Counted from the first letter of the stretch, positions 8,693-18,891 are shown. The stretch: DNA of 64,000 bases from Polymyxa betae (GCA_003693705.1 RBZT01000623.1:124001-188000), one strand, 5' to 3'. Made by a program: numbers and translations. Notes: a model not told the origin generated them from the letters alone.

Positions 8693-10865
8693 ATGTCGGT
8701 ATCTGCAGCATCGCCATCCGGCTTCTTCGCCCTACGTCCGACCTCCTTGCTCAGGGCCAGGGTCAGAGCAGCTGGGCCGACTCCGCCAGCTCAGACGATC
8801 CCATCAACTCCAAGTACTTGCAGTCGGACCCTGCCGTACTGTCTCTCTGACCATAGTCTAGGCCGAGGCTATTTCCAGAGCTTATCTTCGCGTAAGACGT
8901 ACACGATCGATGAGGTCTTGGCACTTCGTACAAAGTATGCTTTGTGCCCTAAGGATCTCCCTGATGTATCCTGCGTCGAATCTGGCGCTGATGACACCCT
9001 CACCTGGGGACTTCGTTCCTCTTCGTCGGCGTCATCGTCTGTGACCGCCAATTCGGCCCAGACCGAAGCGAAGCGCACGAAATTGAAAGTGAAGATTTCT
9101 CGGTCCATGGAGGGCCCGATATCGGCGGCACCGTCCGCATCTGCTAACACCTTTGATCCCGATTCGGAATCGATTGTGACGCCTTTGTCGGTGTCACAGA
9201 ACCGATGGCGTCCACAAGCCAGTACCGGATTCCCAAGCACGTTGAAGAAGCTGAAGGTCGGTAGCGATTGTGATACACAGAACCCTAACTAAACCCTAAC
9301 AGGGTATTCTGAACAAGCTGACGGTCGATAAGTTTGATCAGCTGTCTCAGCAGTTTGTGCAGCTGGTTCTGACTGGATGCCCAACTCTGGTCGAGCTGCG
9401 TGAAGCCGTCCAGCTCGTTTTTGATAAAGCTCTCGAGGAGATGACATTCAGCGATATGTACACGAAGCTGGTCACTCTTCTATCCGAGAAACTGCCAGCC
9501 ATCGCTGCAGAGCATGGTGACCACCCCAGCAAGAAAGCCACGTTCAAATCGATCATGTTATCAATGTGTCAGAGCGAGTTTGAGAAGGCGTATCTCGCCG
9601 TCCTGCCCAATCAGGGAGAAGCTACAACGTTAGATGGTGCCGCTCAGGCCGAACTGTTACGTCTGAAACAACGTCAACGCCTGCTTGGGAACATGAAGTT
9701 CGTCGGTGAGCTGTTCAATAAGGATATGTTAACATTGGCTGTGATCGTGTATTGCGCTCGTCAGTTAACATCCGGTCTTCGCTCTGATCATCTCGAGGCC
9801 GTCTGTGCCTTGCTCGAGGTCACGGGCGCCAAGCTCGACTCGATCGCCGCCCGATCTCAACAAGGCCAGGCTCAGGTCCGCGAAATCTTCCAGCGTCTCA
9901 CGACCCTCTCCAACATGAGCCCGTCCAGTTCCGAGGTAGGAATCCCCGCTAGGGTTTTAGGGTTTTCTCTTATCAGATCGCAGTTGGATTCGCGAACCCG
10001 GTTCTTGATTCGTGAAATTCTGGAGCTGCGATCCGGTGGCTGGGTCCCACGTCGTAAGAAGCAGGAGGCCATGAAGATCGACGAATTCCGAGCTCGTGAA
10101 GAACCCTTCCGTCAACAGATGCGCACGGCGACTCTGCTTCCAGACGAGGCGCCGCCTGCACCGGAATCCTTCCGTCCTTCGGTCCCGATCTCGGCCCGGT
10201 CATCACGTACGACGCCCCGCTACCTGGACCGGTACGCCAGACCGCAGACGACCCAGGTCGTGTCGCCGGTTGTTAGCGACTCCGAGCTCGCCAAGAAATA
10301 TGACGTCCTCGTGCAGCAGGAGGTCGCCACGCTTGCGCCTGCTCCCGCTGCCGAATCCGCTACGAAACAGCCGGCTGCGATCGATATTGAGAAGATCAAG
10401 AAGGGTGTCAGTTCGATGGTGCGCGAGTTCATGCGCATCTCCGATGAGAACGAAGTGCTGCTCTGCATGGACGAGCTGGACCAGGCTGATAACTCGTTAC
10501 GTAATGTGATGATCGTCTCCAGCTGTCTGATCGAAGCGATGGAATCGAATGAGGCGAAAGAGAGGGCAAATGCCGCCCAGCTTGTCGTGCTCCTTTCGCA
10601 GAAATCTCTGATCTCGCAAAAGGATGTTGAGGCAGGGTATGTATCTGGGTTCTAGGGTTAGGGTTTCACATTGCTTACCGTTCTGTTCAGGGTTGAGGAG
10701 ATGCTCGAAGATCTGCCGAACATTGTCGTAGATCTTCCTGTGGCTCCGAAACGATTCGGTGAATTCCTGGCCATATTGGTGACCGATAACGTCCTGCCAG
10801 CTAGTTATATCAGCCCGTCTTCCGATGAAATAAGAGAGCAGGTATTTGCTTTGGCTCGAGGCTGA
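8693..10865 (+). CDS. EIF4G: Translation initiation factor eIF4G (short, MIF4G plus MA3)
   Basis: Six exons (8693-8698, 8755-8835, 8879-9256, 9303-9935, 9984-10636, 10691-10865) sum to 641 residues. This scaffold links cap-bound eIF4E to eIF4A and the ribosome. An eIF4E-binding-like site, KTYTIDEVLALR, lies near residue 34. MIF4G covers about residues 150-390, opening GILNKLTVDKFDQL, with SMCQSEFEKAYLAV, NMKFVGELFNKDML, and ending SRTRFLIREILELRSGGW. A Pro-rich linker is followed by an MA3 domain (MVREFMRISDENEVLLCMDEL, FGEFLAILVTDNVL). There is no W2 domain, and the length resembles plant eIFiso4G. The first coding exon is only two codons. Three of its five introns contain telomere-like CCCTAA/TTAGGG repeats (see findings). 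Confidence 0.9.
9281..9300. repeat. Telomere-like CCCTAA repeats inside eIF4G intron
   Basis: Two AACCCTAA-type units lie near the 3' splice site of the 46-nt intron 9257-9302. Confidence 0.8.
9951..9966. repeat. Telomere-like TTTTAGGG repeats inside eIF4G intron
   Basis: Two AGGGTTTT units lie inside the 48-nt intron 9936-9983. Confidence 0.8.
10651..10666. repeat. Telomere-like TTAGGG repeats inside eIF4G intron
   Basis: TAGGGTTAGGGTTT lies inside the 54-nt intron 10637-10690, just downstream of the GTATGT donor. Confidence 0.8.
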
Positions 10866-10944
10866 TCCCATGATCTTGTGATCAACAAACCGTCGTGCCA
10901 ATTGTCCCGAATAAAATTCGTATTGAAGATCCTTTAATGTTGTC

Positions 10945-12123
10945 CTAAATCATATTATATGTTTTTATTCGAACAGATCTCAATGGCTCGTTCTCATCGG
11001 TCTTTCTCTTAGTCCTCAGTTTCTGACTTTTAAATAGAGCCAATTGCCATCCATTCGGTCCCCGTACACATGTCAATAATCGGCCTAAATTCAGAGGCCA
11101 GGCCCAATAATGTCCACCGTCGATCGTTTGCAATTCCAGGCCGGTCGTCACATCCCAGATTTGAAGCCAGCCGCGTTTCTCGCGGGTCGTCACGACCCAG
11201 GACCCATCCGGCGAGAACGTCGCGAACTGATTATCGAAAGGTTTCAGCTGGTGCGGGTTGGTAGCCACGTTCTGGCTCGGTGTCGATCTTGTTCTCAACA
11301 GATGTACGAGACGTCTCTGGCGCAGATTCACGACCGAGATCGCCGATCTGGTCGGAATCAGAACCAGGCGTCCGCTCGGCGAGAACTCCACGAAGCCTTC
11401 GCGACACGGCAGCCGATGCGCGCCATCCAGATCGATCACGGCTTCCAACGTTTGCGTCCGGACGTCGTACAGGTTCAGGCGGACGTTGTCGCTGCCGGCC
11501 ACGCCCGATACGAGCACGCGCCGCCCATCGTGCGAGAACCCGGCGCCGCGGGGCCGGAAATTATCGCCGGCCTGTAGCGCCGCGTACTGGCCCGTGGCCA
11601 GACTGCCGACGTTAACGATCGAGTTGCGGAACGGGAACGCCAGCCACTGTCCGCAGGGCGACAGGGCGATGGGCCAACACAGGCCGCGGAGCTCGCGCAG
11701 CAGGAATCGCTGGACGATGTCGCCGGATTCGGTGTCGTAGACGATGGCCTCGCCTTGGGCGTCGTTGAACATGACGGCCAGGAACCGACCGGTGGCCACG
11801 GCCCGGACATGGAGCGGGTACGACCGGAATGAGTCGCGGGCCATCTCGATCCCGGACCCGGCATGAAACCAGGCCTTCTGTTTCCGGTACACGACGCAGA
11901 CGCGTTCGGCATCGTTGCTGGTGACGATCCCGAATCCGAACGGCGACATGTCCGGCTCGCCGATCGTCCGGTCCAGGATCAGCGAACGAGCACGGCGTTG
12001 GGCCCGGGCACGAAATCGCACGACCGTGGCATTGAAGAGGCGCGAGACCGGGGCCAGCACGGCGCGGTCTTCGCATCCGAGACAGGACAGGATATGATGG
12101 ACGGTGAGCTCATCAAGGACCAT
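10945..12123 (-). CDS. F-box-like protein with WD40/beta-propeller repeats
   Basis: Single exon of about 392 residues from MVLDELTVHHILS; the frame is open upstream to 12252, but the Met at 12123 begins the recognisable domain. Residues 1-45 resemble an F-box (LDELTVHHILSCLGCEDRAVLAPVSRLFN), which would recruit Skp1 in SCF ubiquitin ligases. The rest alternates short beta blades of WD40/YVTN type: LSPCGQWLAF, FSHDGRRVLVSG, FSPSGRLVLI, FSPDGSWVVTT and LQIWDVTTGLELQTI. Substrate is unknown. The gene is GC-richer than its neighbours and intron-free. Its 3' end is 80 bases from the convergent eIF4G stop. Confidence 0.65.
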   Translation of the reverse strand: MVLDELTVHHILSCLGCEDRAVLAPVSRLFNATVVRFRARAQRRARSLILDRTIGEPDMSPFGFGIVTSNDAERVCVVYRKQKAWFHAGSGIEMARDSFRSYPLHVRAVATGRFLAVMFNDAQGEAIVYDTESGDIVQRFLLRELRGLCWPIALSPCGQWLAFPFRNSIVNVGSLATGQYAALQAGDNFRPRGAGFSHDGRRVLVSGVAGSDNVRLNLYDVRTQTLEAVIDLDGAHRLPCREGFVEFSPSGRLVLIPTRSAISVVNLRQRRLVHLLRTRSTPSQNVATNPHQLKPFDNQFATFSPDGSWVVTTREKRGWLQIWDVTTGLELQTIDGGHYWAWPLNLGRLLTCVRGPNGWQLALFKSQKLRTKRKTDENEPLRSVRIKTYNMI

Positions 12124-12270
12124 CGGAACCGCGATCGTTGAGATGCGGGATTTAGAAGCGACCAGACATTTTTTTTGACGACGATAACGGCTGTGACAAC
12201 CGGCTTCAGGAGAACCGAAGGTCGTCAAACGTACCCCATGAAGGGGGCCCAACTTTATACAATACGATGT

Positions 12271-12900
12271 TTACTCGGATCTATTGGTCCTCTCGAACTC
12301 ATCGAGATCTTGTAGCATAGTTTGAATGGTGTTCTGTGTCTGCATATATAGAGCAACCTGATCCTGATCTGTCTTCTGTATCGGGAACCAGTTCGGTAAC
12401 CAAGCTGGGATCATTGCAACATATGACTCTGAAGATGGCTGACGAATCCAATCTAAAGCCCAATCTTTAGCTAGACGAGCAGAACCGCATACACCCGCCA
12501 TGAACATCGCGCTGCAATTCGATTAAGAACTGAATATGAAATAAACGACAACTGACCATTGGGCTGTGATGATCGGAGACCCCCGAAGACCTCCCAGCAA
12601 GGCGCCCGTTACAGCTCCAGCAAATGAGCTCTTGGTGACTTCAAATCCCGCCTGTGCTTGATCCAGACGATCACGAAATAGAAGATATAGACCAGTACCA
12701 AGGCCCATATTCATACCAATCCCTGAATATATTATTAGTATCATCAAACCTGGCTTGTTTATCTTACATGTCGATCGACGAAGGAACGGCGCCCCTGTGA
12801 GAGATAGATAGGCGGCCGAGATGGACGACGCTGCTGCTGCCGCCAAGCTGGCTCGCGGCCAGATAGGACGACGGTCTCCTGGTGATGCCTCATTATCCAT
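12271..12900 (-). CDS. Small multi-helix membrane protein, Tim17/22-like
   Basis: Three exons (12900-12768, 12722-12557, 12511-12271; both introns 45 nt) give 179 residues. An in-frame upstream Met lies at 12918. Gly/Ala-rich hydrophobic segments at about residues 20-40, 45-65 and 80-105 (SFAGAVTGALLGGLRGSP) recall Tim17/Tim22/Tim23 family helices, but the diagnostic signature is weak. The C-terminal third is soluble (PNWFPIQKTDQDQ and a Gln/Glu-rich helix). A mitochondrial inner-membrane role is only a suggestion. A telobox-like element lies about 31-46 bases upstream of the start. Confidence 0.6.
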
Positions 12901-12930
12901 TTCGCACAATAACACCATAACAGTTGATAG

Positions 12931-12946
12931 AAACCCTAAACCCTAG
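12931..12946. promoter_or_regulatory. Telobox-like element (AAACCCTAAACCCTAG)
   Basis: Two AAACCCTA units lie immediately upstream of the minus-strand membrane-protein start at 12900. In plants such teloboxes sit in promoters of translation and growth genes; here the role is inferred. Confidence 0.5.
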
Positions 12947-12976
12947 CCCAAGCGAGCTATAATTCAATGGAAAGGT

Positions 12977-13855
12977 TTAGAGATTGGAAGTTTGTTGGGT
13001 GAATCGGGACAGGAATTGACGATATCTTTGCGCGGCTGATGAATATGTAGGAATTAGATGACCTTTCTCGTGGCGATAAATATCAGGATCTTCGAATAAT
13101 GCAGCAAGATCGAGGCTTAGCTGAGGACGGACCGTATCGTCGACATCACCGATTATATGCAAAGTTGGGATCTTGATCAGCGGCGGGAACATCTGCTTGA
13201 TTTCCGGATCTCGGGGAACGAATCCTCCAGATAGAATAGCGAATTTGAAGAGCGGTGGCGAATCTGTCTCGATGTTCTGCTGATGCTGTAATGCACATAG
13301 AACAGATAACATAGCAGCTCCTTGTGAGAATCCCAGAATGCCATCATATGGACCATTCTGTCGAATGAAATCATGGATATGACGAACACTGTCCTAATAG
13401 TTGCAGATTAGACAAATTATAACATCTTCCAAGATTTCGAGCTTTTTAGTTCCAAAATATAAATACGAAAAATTACTGAAAAGTTGAGGAAAAACGATAT
13501 GAAATCGATACCCTCCAGCCACGATTCTCGTTAGAATCTTTGAAGAAATACCACCATGTGAGCTGTTTCGGCACTTCTGATAGAGCTGTGAAGAGACTTC
13601 TATCAGTAAACTTATATTTGGAACGAAAGGACTATTGCAAACCTGTCCCATCAGGAGCTGATAGTGGCAGAATCTGAAACCTGCTTTCTACATAGTCGAG
13701 ATCGGCGACCTTCTGCAAGACCCGCCTGAGATCTCATCAGCTGCCAAACAAACTAACAAACAAGCCTGCGACGACCTGAGCGCCCCGGTCTTGCCTCTAA
13801 ACTTGATGGCGTTCTGCCCGAACCCATGCAGACAAAGAATTCTTAGCTTCGCCAT
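12977..13855 (-). CDS. FSH1/OVCA2-family serine hydrolase
   Basis: Alpha/beta hydrolase of the FSH family (yeast FSH1-3, human OVCA2), probably a cytosolic esterase. Exon 1 starts MAKLRILCLHGFGQNAIKF at 13855, the canonical LCLHG-x-x-QN opening. A 48-nt intron leads to ALRRVLQKVADLDYVESRF and SAPDG. A further exon has QLTWWYFFKDSNENRGWR, the family Trp pair. After another intron come HDFIRQNGPYDGILGFSQG (nucleophile Ser in GFSQGAAM), AILSGGFVP, IPTLHIIGDVDDTV (acid Asp) and HEKGHLIPT (catalytic His). All triad residues are present. Three or four introns are needed; the middle exon borders around 13430-13640 are approximate. Confidence 0.85.
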
Positions 13856-14085
13856 TCCAAATGCCAATATGACAATGAGGTCACGAGTCCAATCGACTCC
13901 TCAACCCAAATTAATGTTTCAATGTCACAAAAAAAATTTATTTCGGTTTGTAAGGATGGCTCTACATTTCAAGCTGCTGCTTCTGGCTTGCAGCAAATAA
14001 GCATACGAGTGAATGTGAAACGAAATTGAGAAAGATCCTTGACAGTATTAAATTAATGATTACATTAAGAATGGAGGAATCAAGA

Positions 14086-14988
14086 TTATGGGCCTATCTC
14101 CGATAGGAAAGAGTTGTACGCGCTCTCAGCCGATTCCATGGCTTTCGGTGCAGACGGCGCCGGCCTCGAACTAGAAGCCGGTTTCGGGCGCCTTGCTGGA
14201 GGGGCAGTAGCTGGCCGTCGACGATTCAGCAGCATATTAGTCGGGACAAAGTCGGTACAGATGTCGGCGCTGCGAATGGCGGGAGCCGACATCATCGCCG
14301 CCGATCTATCAGCAGATTGCGGAATGGGTCTTGGAGCAGGTGGTGGTATGAAGGCAGGCGGTTGATGGGCCTCTGGGGGCACCCCACGACCCTTCTGTAT
14401 CCTCTGCTCTACACCAGGATAGGGAAGAGGAGGTCCATGAGGCTGCCATATAAGTGTTGGAGTCGGCTGAGCCCAGGGAGCAGGCGCCGGCATTCGAGGC
14501 GGTGCCAGGTTCGGGGGAGCCGCCAAGATGCCATCGTCGTCGGGCGGCGCTGAGGCTTCTTGAAGCTCTTTGAGCTCTTGCTCGATTTTGCTGTTGTCGT
14601 TAGAAGCAGGCTTGGCGGCGGAGCGTCCGAGGATCTTGGTGAGACCTTTAACGACGACTGACTTCTCTTTCTCCTGCCGTTCGAGCTCTAGCTGTTTCTT
14701 CTCGGAAACGTTCTTGTGGATTTCTAGCAGGCGCTTCTTCTGAGCCAACATCTTGGGATCGGCAATGCCTTGGCGTTCAGCCCATTGTATCCTTCGAATA
14801 TCGGCAAGAATCCTGTCGGGTTCCTTCTGCATTAATAATGCAGACCGAGCTTTAATCTTGTCTTCGGTGTGCTTCTTTTGAATTTTCTTCTTCTCCTTTT
14901 TCCTACGAAAGCGGTCAACTTAGAAACGGATAGAGATCAGAGCAGTTTACCTCCATTGCTCGACAGGATTGGCGGCTCCTTTACCCAT
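14086..14988 (-). CDS. WBP11: WBP11-like splicing factor
   Basis: Two exons (14988-14951 and 14902-14086, 48-nt intron) give 284 residues. The N-terminus MGKGAANPVEQWRKKEKKK, the lysine-rich helix and KEPDRILADIRRIQWAERQG are the WBP11/Npw38-binding N-terminal domain, a spliceosome-associated module. The second half is Pro-rich (PPPAPRPIPQ, APPNLAPPRMP), as expected for WW-domain and PQBP1-type partners, and the end is low-complexity Pro/Ser/Ala. It is shorter than animal WBP11 (about 640 residues) and similar to compact protist versions. A role in pre-mRNA splicing is inferred from the family; the intron-rich genome fits. Confidence 0.8.
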
Positions 14989-15232
14989 GACGACTGATCA
15001 GCAATTGGGTCGTCCTTGATAAAGCCGGGTCTAATAACCCAAGACGGCTCCTGATTTACAGCTATACAGAGAAGTCCTGCCGAATCACCATACAAACGAT
15101 AAATTCACCGATTCGGGACGGACATTTTTTCAACCACGCAGTAAAAAAACAACAAACTTAATGGCAGTTTTACTTTTTGTGCGCCTCCTCGAAAATGTGA
15201 AACACGTTTTAGCAACGTAATAACCTGTTACG

Positions 15233-16134
15233 GTGGCATCGCGTTCAATGAGAGCACCCATCAGATCGATCGCATCAGGTCGTAGGGCACCACGTCCGAC
15301 AATCAGCAAATCGCATGCAGATCGACCATCCACCCGCCATGGGCCAGCATTACCGGCAGGAACAGCAGCAGCAGCATCGACTAGCCCACAGCTACAAGGG
15401 GAACCTGAATCCACACGTTATTGGCTTTTCAAATCCGAGCCTGGATCCAGAATTGTCAAGGGCCATGTAAGTTGAACATATTGTCAAAGACGGGTTTATG
15501 CTGGTCTCATGTGTGTCCGTCGTCCACCAATATCATAATCTGACTGCGATCAGGACGTGAAATTTTCCATCGACGATCTTGAAGCGATGCCGAACCAGAC
15601 GACGAGTTGGGAGGGCGTTCGAAACTATCAGGTTTGTCTTGTTTGTGGGAGACCAGTACGACCTCTGGTCCTGAATGTACATCTGGATATCAGGCTCGAA
15701 ACCTGATGCGTGATGACATGAAGTTTGGTGATCTTGGTCTATTCTATCATAGTTCATGTTCAGATCCAGCTATTGTTGCTATTGTGAAGGTATTCATTAT
15801 CTTACTATACAGCTTTCAATCATGTCTTCTTTTCATCTGGATTCATATATTGAATTTGTAGGTTGTTCGTGAATCACATCCAGATCCAACATCCTGGAAT
15901 AAATCCAGTCCATATTATGATCCAAAATCTACACCGGAATCACCACGATGGTTCATGGTCGATATTCAGCTCGTTGAACGCCTGCAGCATCCCATATATC
16001 TACGTCAGCTTAAACAATATCGTGATCAGTTCCAAGATCTCCCTTTATTATCTAAAGGATCGCGCCTATCAGTTCAAAGGGTGCCACCTAAACATTGGAA
16101 TTCCATACTTACATTAAATAATCAGCCAGAGTAA
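15233..16134 (+). CDS. EVE-domain protein (THYN1-like)
   Basis: Four exons (15233-15466, 15554-15631, 15694-15789, 15862-16134) give 226 residues with exact phase. The EVE domain, a PUA-like fold that binds modified bases, starts at about residue 65: YWLFKSEPGSRIVKGH, then DVKFSIDDLEAMPNQTTSWEG, NYQARNLMRDDMKFGDLGLFYHSS, IVAIVKVVRESHPDPT, WFMVDIQLVERLQHPI and LPLLSKGSRLSVQRV. The aromatic cage residues (W in YWLF, W in SWEG) are present. The first 60 residues are basic and disordered, as in thymocyte nuclear protein 1, suggesting nuclear location. Introns of 62-87 nt are a little longer than average here. Confidence 0.88.
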
Positions 16135-16359
16135 TTTCTTGTTCTCTAGAAAATCTGCACATGCTCCATAGATGTCGGTATTGCCTATATGGTCAAGGCC
16201 ACCGTGTCTGGGGACGGTAACCATGGGCACGTTTGCCCAAAGCAGCAAAACGTTCAAAACAGTGCACTTGAAGCAGAGTGTCTTGCGTTCTTGGTCTTAT
16301 CACTGCATCATCACATTCGCTTCACTCAGAGGCCAGAGCGCCATCTGTTTTAGTTCGAT

Positions 16360-16982
16360 TCATTGATCTTGATCCCGGAAGGTCATGGACGATTTTTGCC
16401 CCCAAATGCAATTTTTTGGTCCTTTCAGCTTATACCATTTGCCTAAGCACAGGCTTCAGAAAACGAACGTTTGCATTTCGTTTGTGATGGAACAGTTTCA
16501 ACAGCGAAAAATGGAGCTCTGACATTCGTCTGCAACTAATTGGACCAAGCTCTCCGTTCCGCTAATCAAACAGGCGGTGTTCGGGCAATTACTGGAAAGT
16601 GCCGACTGGAACCTAATATGGGGAGCTCAGCTGGTTGATCCGTGGGTGCGATCATAGATGATGATAGGCCACTATCACACTTTGGCGCTGTCGGCGGAAA
16701 ACAAAGCAGTTTCTTCGAACTGATGTTAGAGGTTTCTGCAATCAAATTATCAGTCGGATGTTGACAGGGCACAATGACCCGGACTGGCGAAATCATTTCC
16801 GGTCAGATATATCACCAACTTCGACGCGTTTCATCATAGAAGGCAGGCTCTGGATCGCCAAAGTACCATCGCGAGAGCAAGAGGAACAGCTCCAAATCCC
16901 TTTTGGCAATTAAATGATGCCATTTGCGATATAGGTCGCGTATATCATCCACCTCAGTGAATAGTGATGTGAGGTTCCAATT
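16360..16982 (-). CDS. Unrecognised multi-exon gene
   Basis: The minus strand shows a convincing coding exon (about 16982-16830): EVDDIRDLYRKWHHL, AKRDLELFLLLSRWYFGDPE, FYDETRR. A short intron of about 36 nt joins it in frame to RVIVPCQHPTDNLIAETSN, SSKKLLCFPPTAPKCDSG and AELPIL. A later exon reads TNVRAPFFAVETVPSQ and a last one KWYKLKGPKNCIWGQKSS, ending at 16360. The 5' exon is not resolved. No family is recognised. The forward strand also has a readable patch here (ADWNLIWGAQLVDPW), so the strand assignment rests on the longer, better-spliced minus-strand model. Confidence 0.4.
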
Positions 16983-17132
16983 TCAGTTAGTAGTTGAGAG
17001 CAGAATCTATTAGAATTTATTGGATGATGCGAGACGATGCCGACTTAATCAGGAAACGGCTCGACTTAGGCAATTTGTTACGAGTTACAGGCCCGTTAAA
17101 TGAAATTCAATCCTCACAACAAAACGATTAAT

Positions 17133-17777
17133 CTACTTGTTTTGATGGATTATTCTTGGATGGAATTGGTTCGTCTCTCTACGAATGTTTTCTTGGTCCA
17201 GGTTCAATGCATGCAACAACGATAATGGTGACAGGGCTGCTGGCGATTCTGCCCTCTTTTGAACTTTGACGAATGCGGAAGGTTCGGCTGGCACCGTATC
17301 GACGAAAGACGGTGGAGATTTCGGCAAGTCTTCAGCGATGGCCTTCAGACGGGCATTCTCTTGTTCGAGCTCCTTGATCCTTTCTTCTAGCTCCTGAATG
17401 TGACGTTTCTGAGCGGAACCGGATTCGTTGGTTTTGCGAACAATCAAGGGAAGCATATCTGGACGATCTCGGATGAAATACGGATGACGAAACTCACATT
17501 GAGTCCTTGATAATGATGTCTTGGAGAATCCATAGAAATGCAATTGACGAATGAAACTGCTAAAGTTGGAATGATTGAAGTACAGAGGCAGCAATTCCGT
17601 CTGTAATCGATTCAGATCGTAGACGACGAAACTCAGCCCATCAGATTTCCAGCCGATGACTTCTTTCTGGCCCGATTCCACAAGTTTGTAGATTTTCTGG
17701 ACGAACATGGGCGTCTCCATGACCAGTTGAACATTTTCTAGAATCTCCTTTGGCAGCGGTGGAAGCATTGGGATCAT
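17133..17777 (-). CDS. HSF: Heat shock factor (HSF-type transcription factor)
   Basis: Single exon of 214 residues. The HSF winged-helix DNA-binding domain covers about residues 20-118: MFVQKIYKLVE, VIGWKSDGLSFVVYD, LLPLYFNHSNFSSFIRQLHF, YGFSKTSLSRTQCEFRHPYF. The FIRQLHFYGFSK recognition helix is almost canonical. A short coiled coil (residues about 122-148, IQELEERIKELEQENARL) could allow trimerisation but is much shorter than the HR-A/B array of animal HSF. A disordered tail follows. It probably binds inverted nGAAn heat-shock elements in the nucleus. Small HSF proteins of this kind are expanded in several protists. Confidence 0.9.
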   Translation of the reverse strand: MIPMLPPLPKEILENVQLVMETPMFVQKIYKLVESGQKEVIGWKSDGLSFVVYDLNRLQTELLPLYFNHSNFSSFIRQLHFYGFSKTSLSRTQCEFRHPYFIRDRPDMLPLIVRKTNESGSAQKRHIQELEERIKELEQENARLKAIAEDLPKSPPSFVDTVPAEPSAFVKVQKRAESPAALSPLSLLHALNLDQENIRRETNQFHPRIIHQNK

Positions 17778-17944
17778 GCAATGTTAAAATGACTCATTGC
17801 AGAATTCCGGGCTTGTCTATTGAAATTTCCACAGCAAAAGACTCATCCCGGAAGACTCATCCACGACAGTACAGCTGCGACCGCCGAAATCCCGGATTGT
17901 TTAGCTACAGAGCCATACAACTAGCAATCCATGCTGAACCAGAT

Positions 17945-18589
17945 TTATCTCCATCGGAAAAAATAAATTAGCAATCCGACGATGAGGGTTGTAACAATCA
18001 TGCCGAAATAGATAATCATCCGATCCTCTGTGTTCCTTCGTCGAATTAGTCTCATGACAGTATTACTCAGACCTAGTTGGCCTAATACGCTCAGCATCAC
18101 CGTCCGGGTACCTTTTAACGTATCTCGTTGGCGTCTCATCTCCTTCAGAGTTTCCGTTGCTTGGCCAATGGCGATCTCGACCTGCTCGTCGGCTCTTTCT
18201 AAGACTTTTCTCTCCTCCAGGAATTTATGCTCAACGCTGGTGGCAATTCTACTTGAAAGTCCATTCTCTGGTCTGGAAAAGAGCTGCTCTCGAACAGAGA
18301 CCTCATGATGATGTGATATCAGCCTTACGAACTCCGATCGATGCAGATTCGCCTTTTGCTGTAAACTATCGACTTTAGCTCGCCACTGGAACTGCCTATT
18401 TGGCGGCTCTCTCTGGATCAATGACGACAGCTGCCCGACCGAGCGATTCAAACTATTCAGTGCTTCGGAAATCATTTGCTTCGACTGGTCCATCGTCACC
18501 AGCGAGGCATCCTTCAGGTCGGCCAGCAGGCCGGCCAGGTGGTGCTCCTGGCGGTTAGCAGCGGCAAAGGCAGCGGTGATAGTGGTCAT
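17945..18589 (-). CDS. GOSR2: Membrin / GOSR2 (Bos1-type Qb-SNARE)
   Basis: Single exon of 214 residues, the same length class as human GOSR2 (212). The SNARE core leads into the family signature TLKGTRTVMLSVLGQLGLS, then NTVMRLIRRRNTEDRMI and a C-terminal membrane anchor (IIYFGMIVTTLIVGLLIYFF). The N-terminal half is predicted helical (Habc-like). In yeast and animals this SNARE acts in ER-to-Golgi fusion. With alpha-SNAP at 43.9-44.9 kb, core vesicle-fusion machinery is represented twice in the window. The start at 18589 is the first ATG of the open frame. Confidence 0.88.
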   Translation of the reverse strand: MTTITAAFAAANRQEHHLAGLLADLKDASLVTMDQSKQMISEALNSLNRSVGQLSSLIQREPPNRQFQWRAKVDSLQQKANLHRSEFVRLISHHHEVSVREQLFSRPENGLSSRIATSVEHKFLEERKVLERADEQVEIAIGQATETLKEMRRQRDTLKGTRTVMLSVLGQLGLSNTVMRLIRRRNTEDRMIIYFGMIVTTLIVGLLIYFFRWR

Positions 18590-18891
18590 GGCGGTCGGAC
18601 GTCGAGATCAGGCATGCATGGCGTTAAAACGAATAAGATAATGATAAATGACCTCTATAGAGTCCTGATAGAGAGAGACTATTGACAGATGCTGCGCCCC
18701 CTATATTGGGGTCATGTGCTCATGGGGTCGGTTCGGGCTCCTTTTCTTACAAATTCTGCCATCGTCTAAACAGCTCACGTATAACAAACCTAGCCCAGAC
18801 AACTGCCCACAATCTCACCAGCAGCCAAACCCTAACCAAATTAGACCAACGACTGTGTCCATGTCGAATACTGTTAATGGGTTGACTGTTT
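18590..18891. other. Intergenic stretch with telobox-like word
   Basis: Between the membrin start and the 3' end of Fab1. It contains TGGGGTCATG-type words (about 18709-18728) like those at 395-490, and AAACCCTAACC at 18827-18837. No gene is seen. Confidence 0.4.

Noticed and set aside
11110..12141. Several long plus-strand Arg-rich frames
   Set aside because: They are shadows of the GC-rich F-box/beta-propeller gene on the minus strand.
15130..15414. Minus-strand frame over the EVE gene start
   Set aside because: The plus-strand EVE model has four exons in exact phase; the minus frame shows no family features.
16500..16650. Plus-strand patch ADWNLIWGAQLVDPW resembling tubulin-tyrosine-ligase text
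   Set aside because: It cannot be extended by splicing in either direction and overlaps a better minus-strand gene model.
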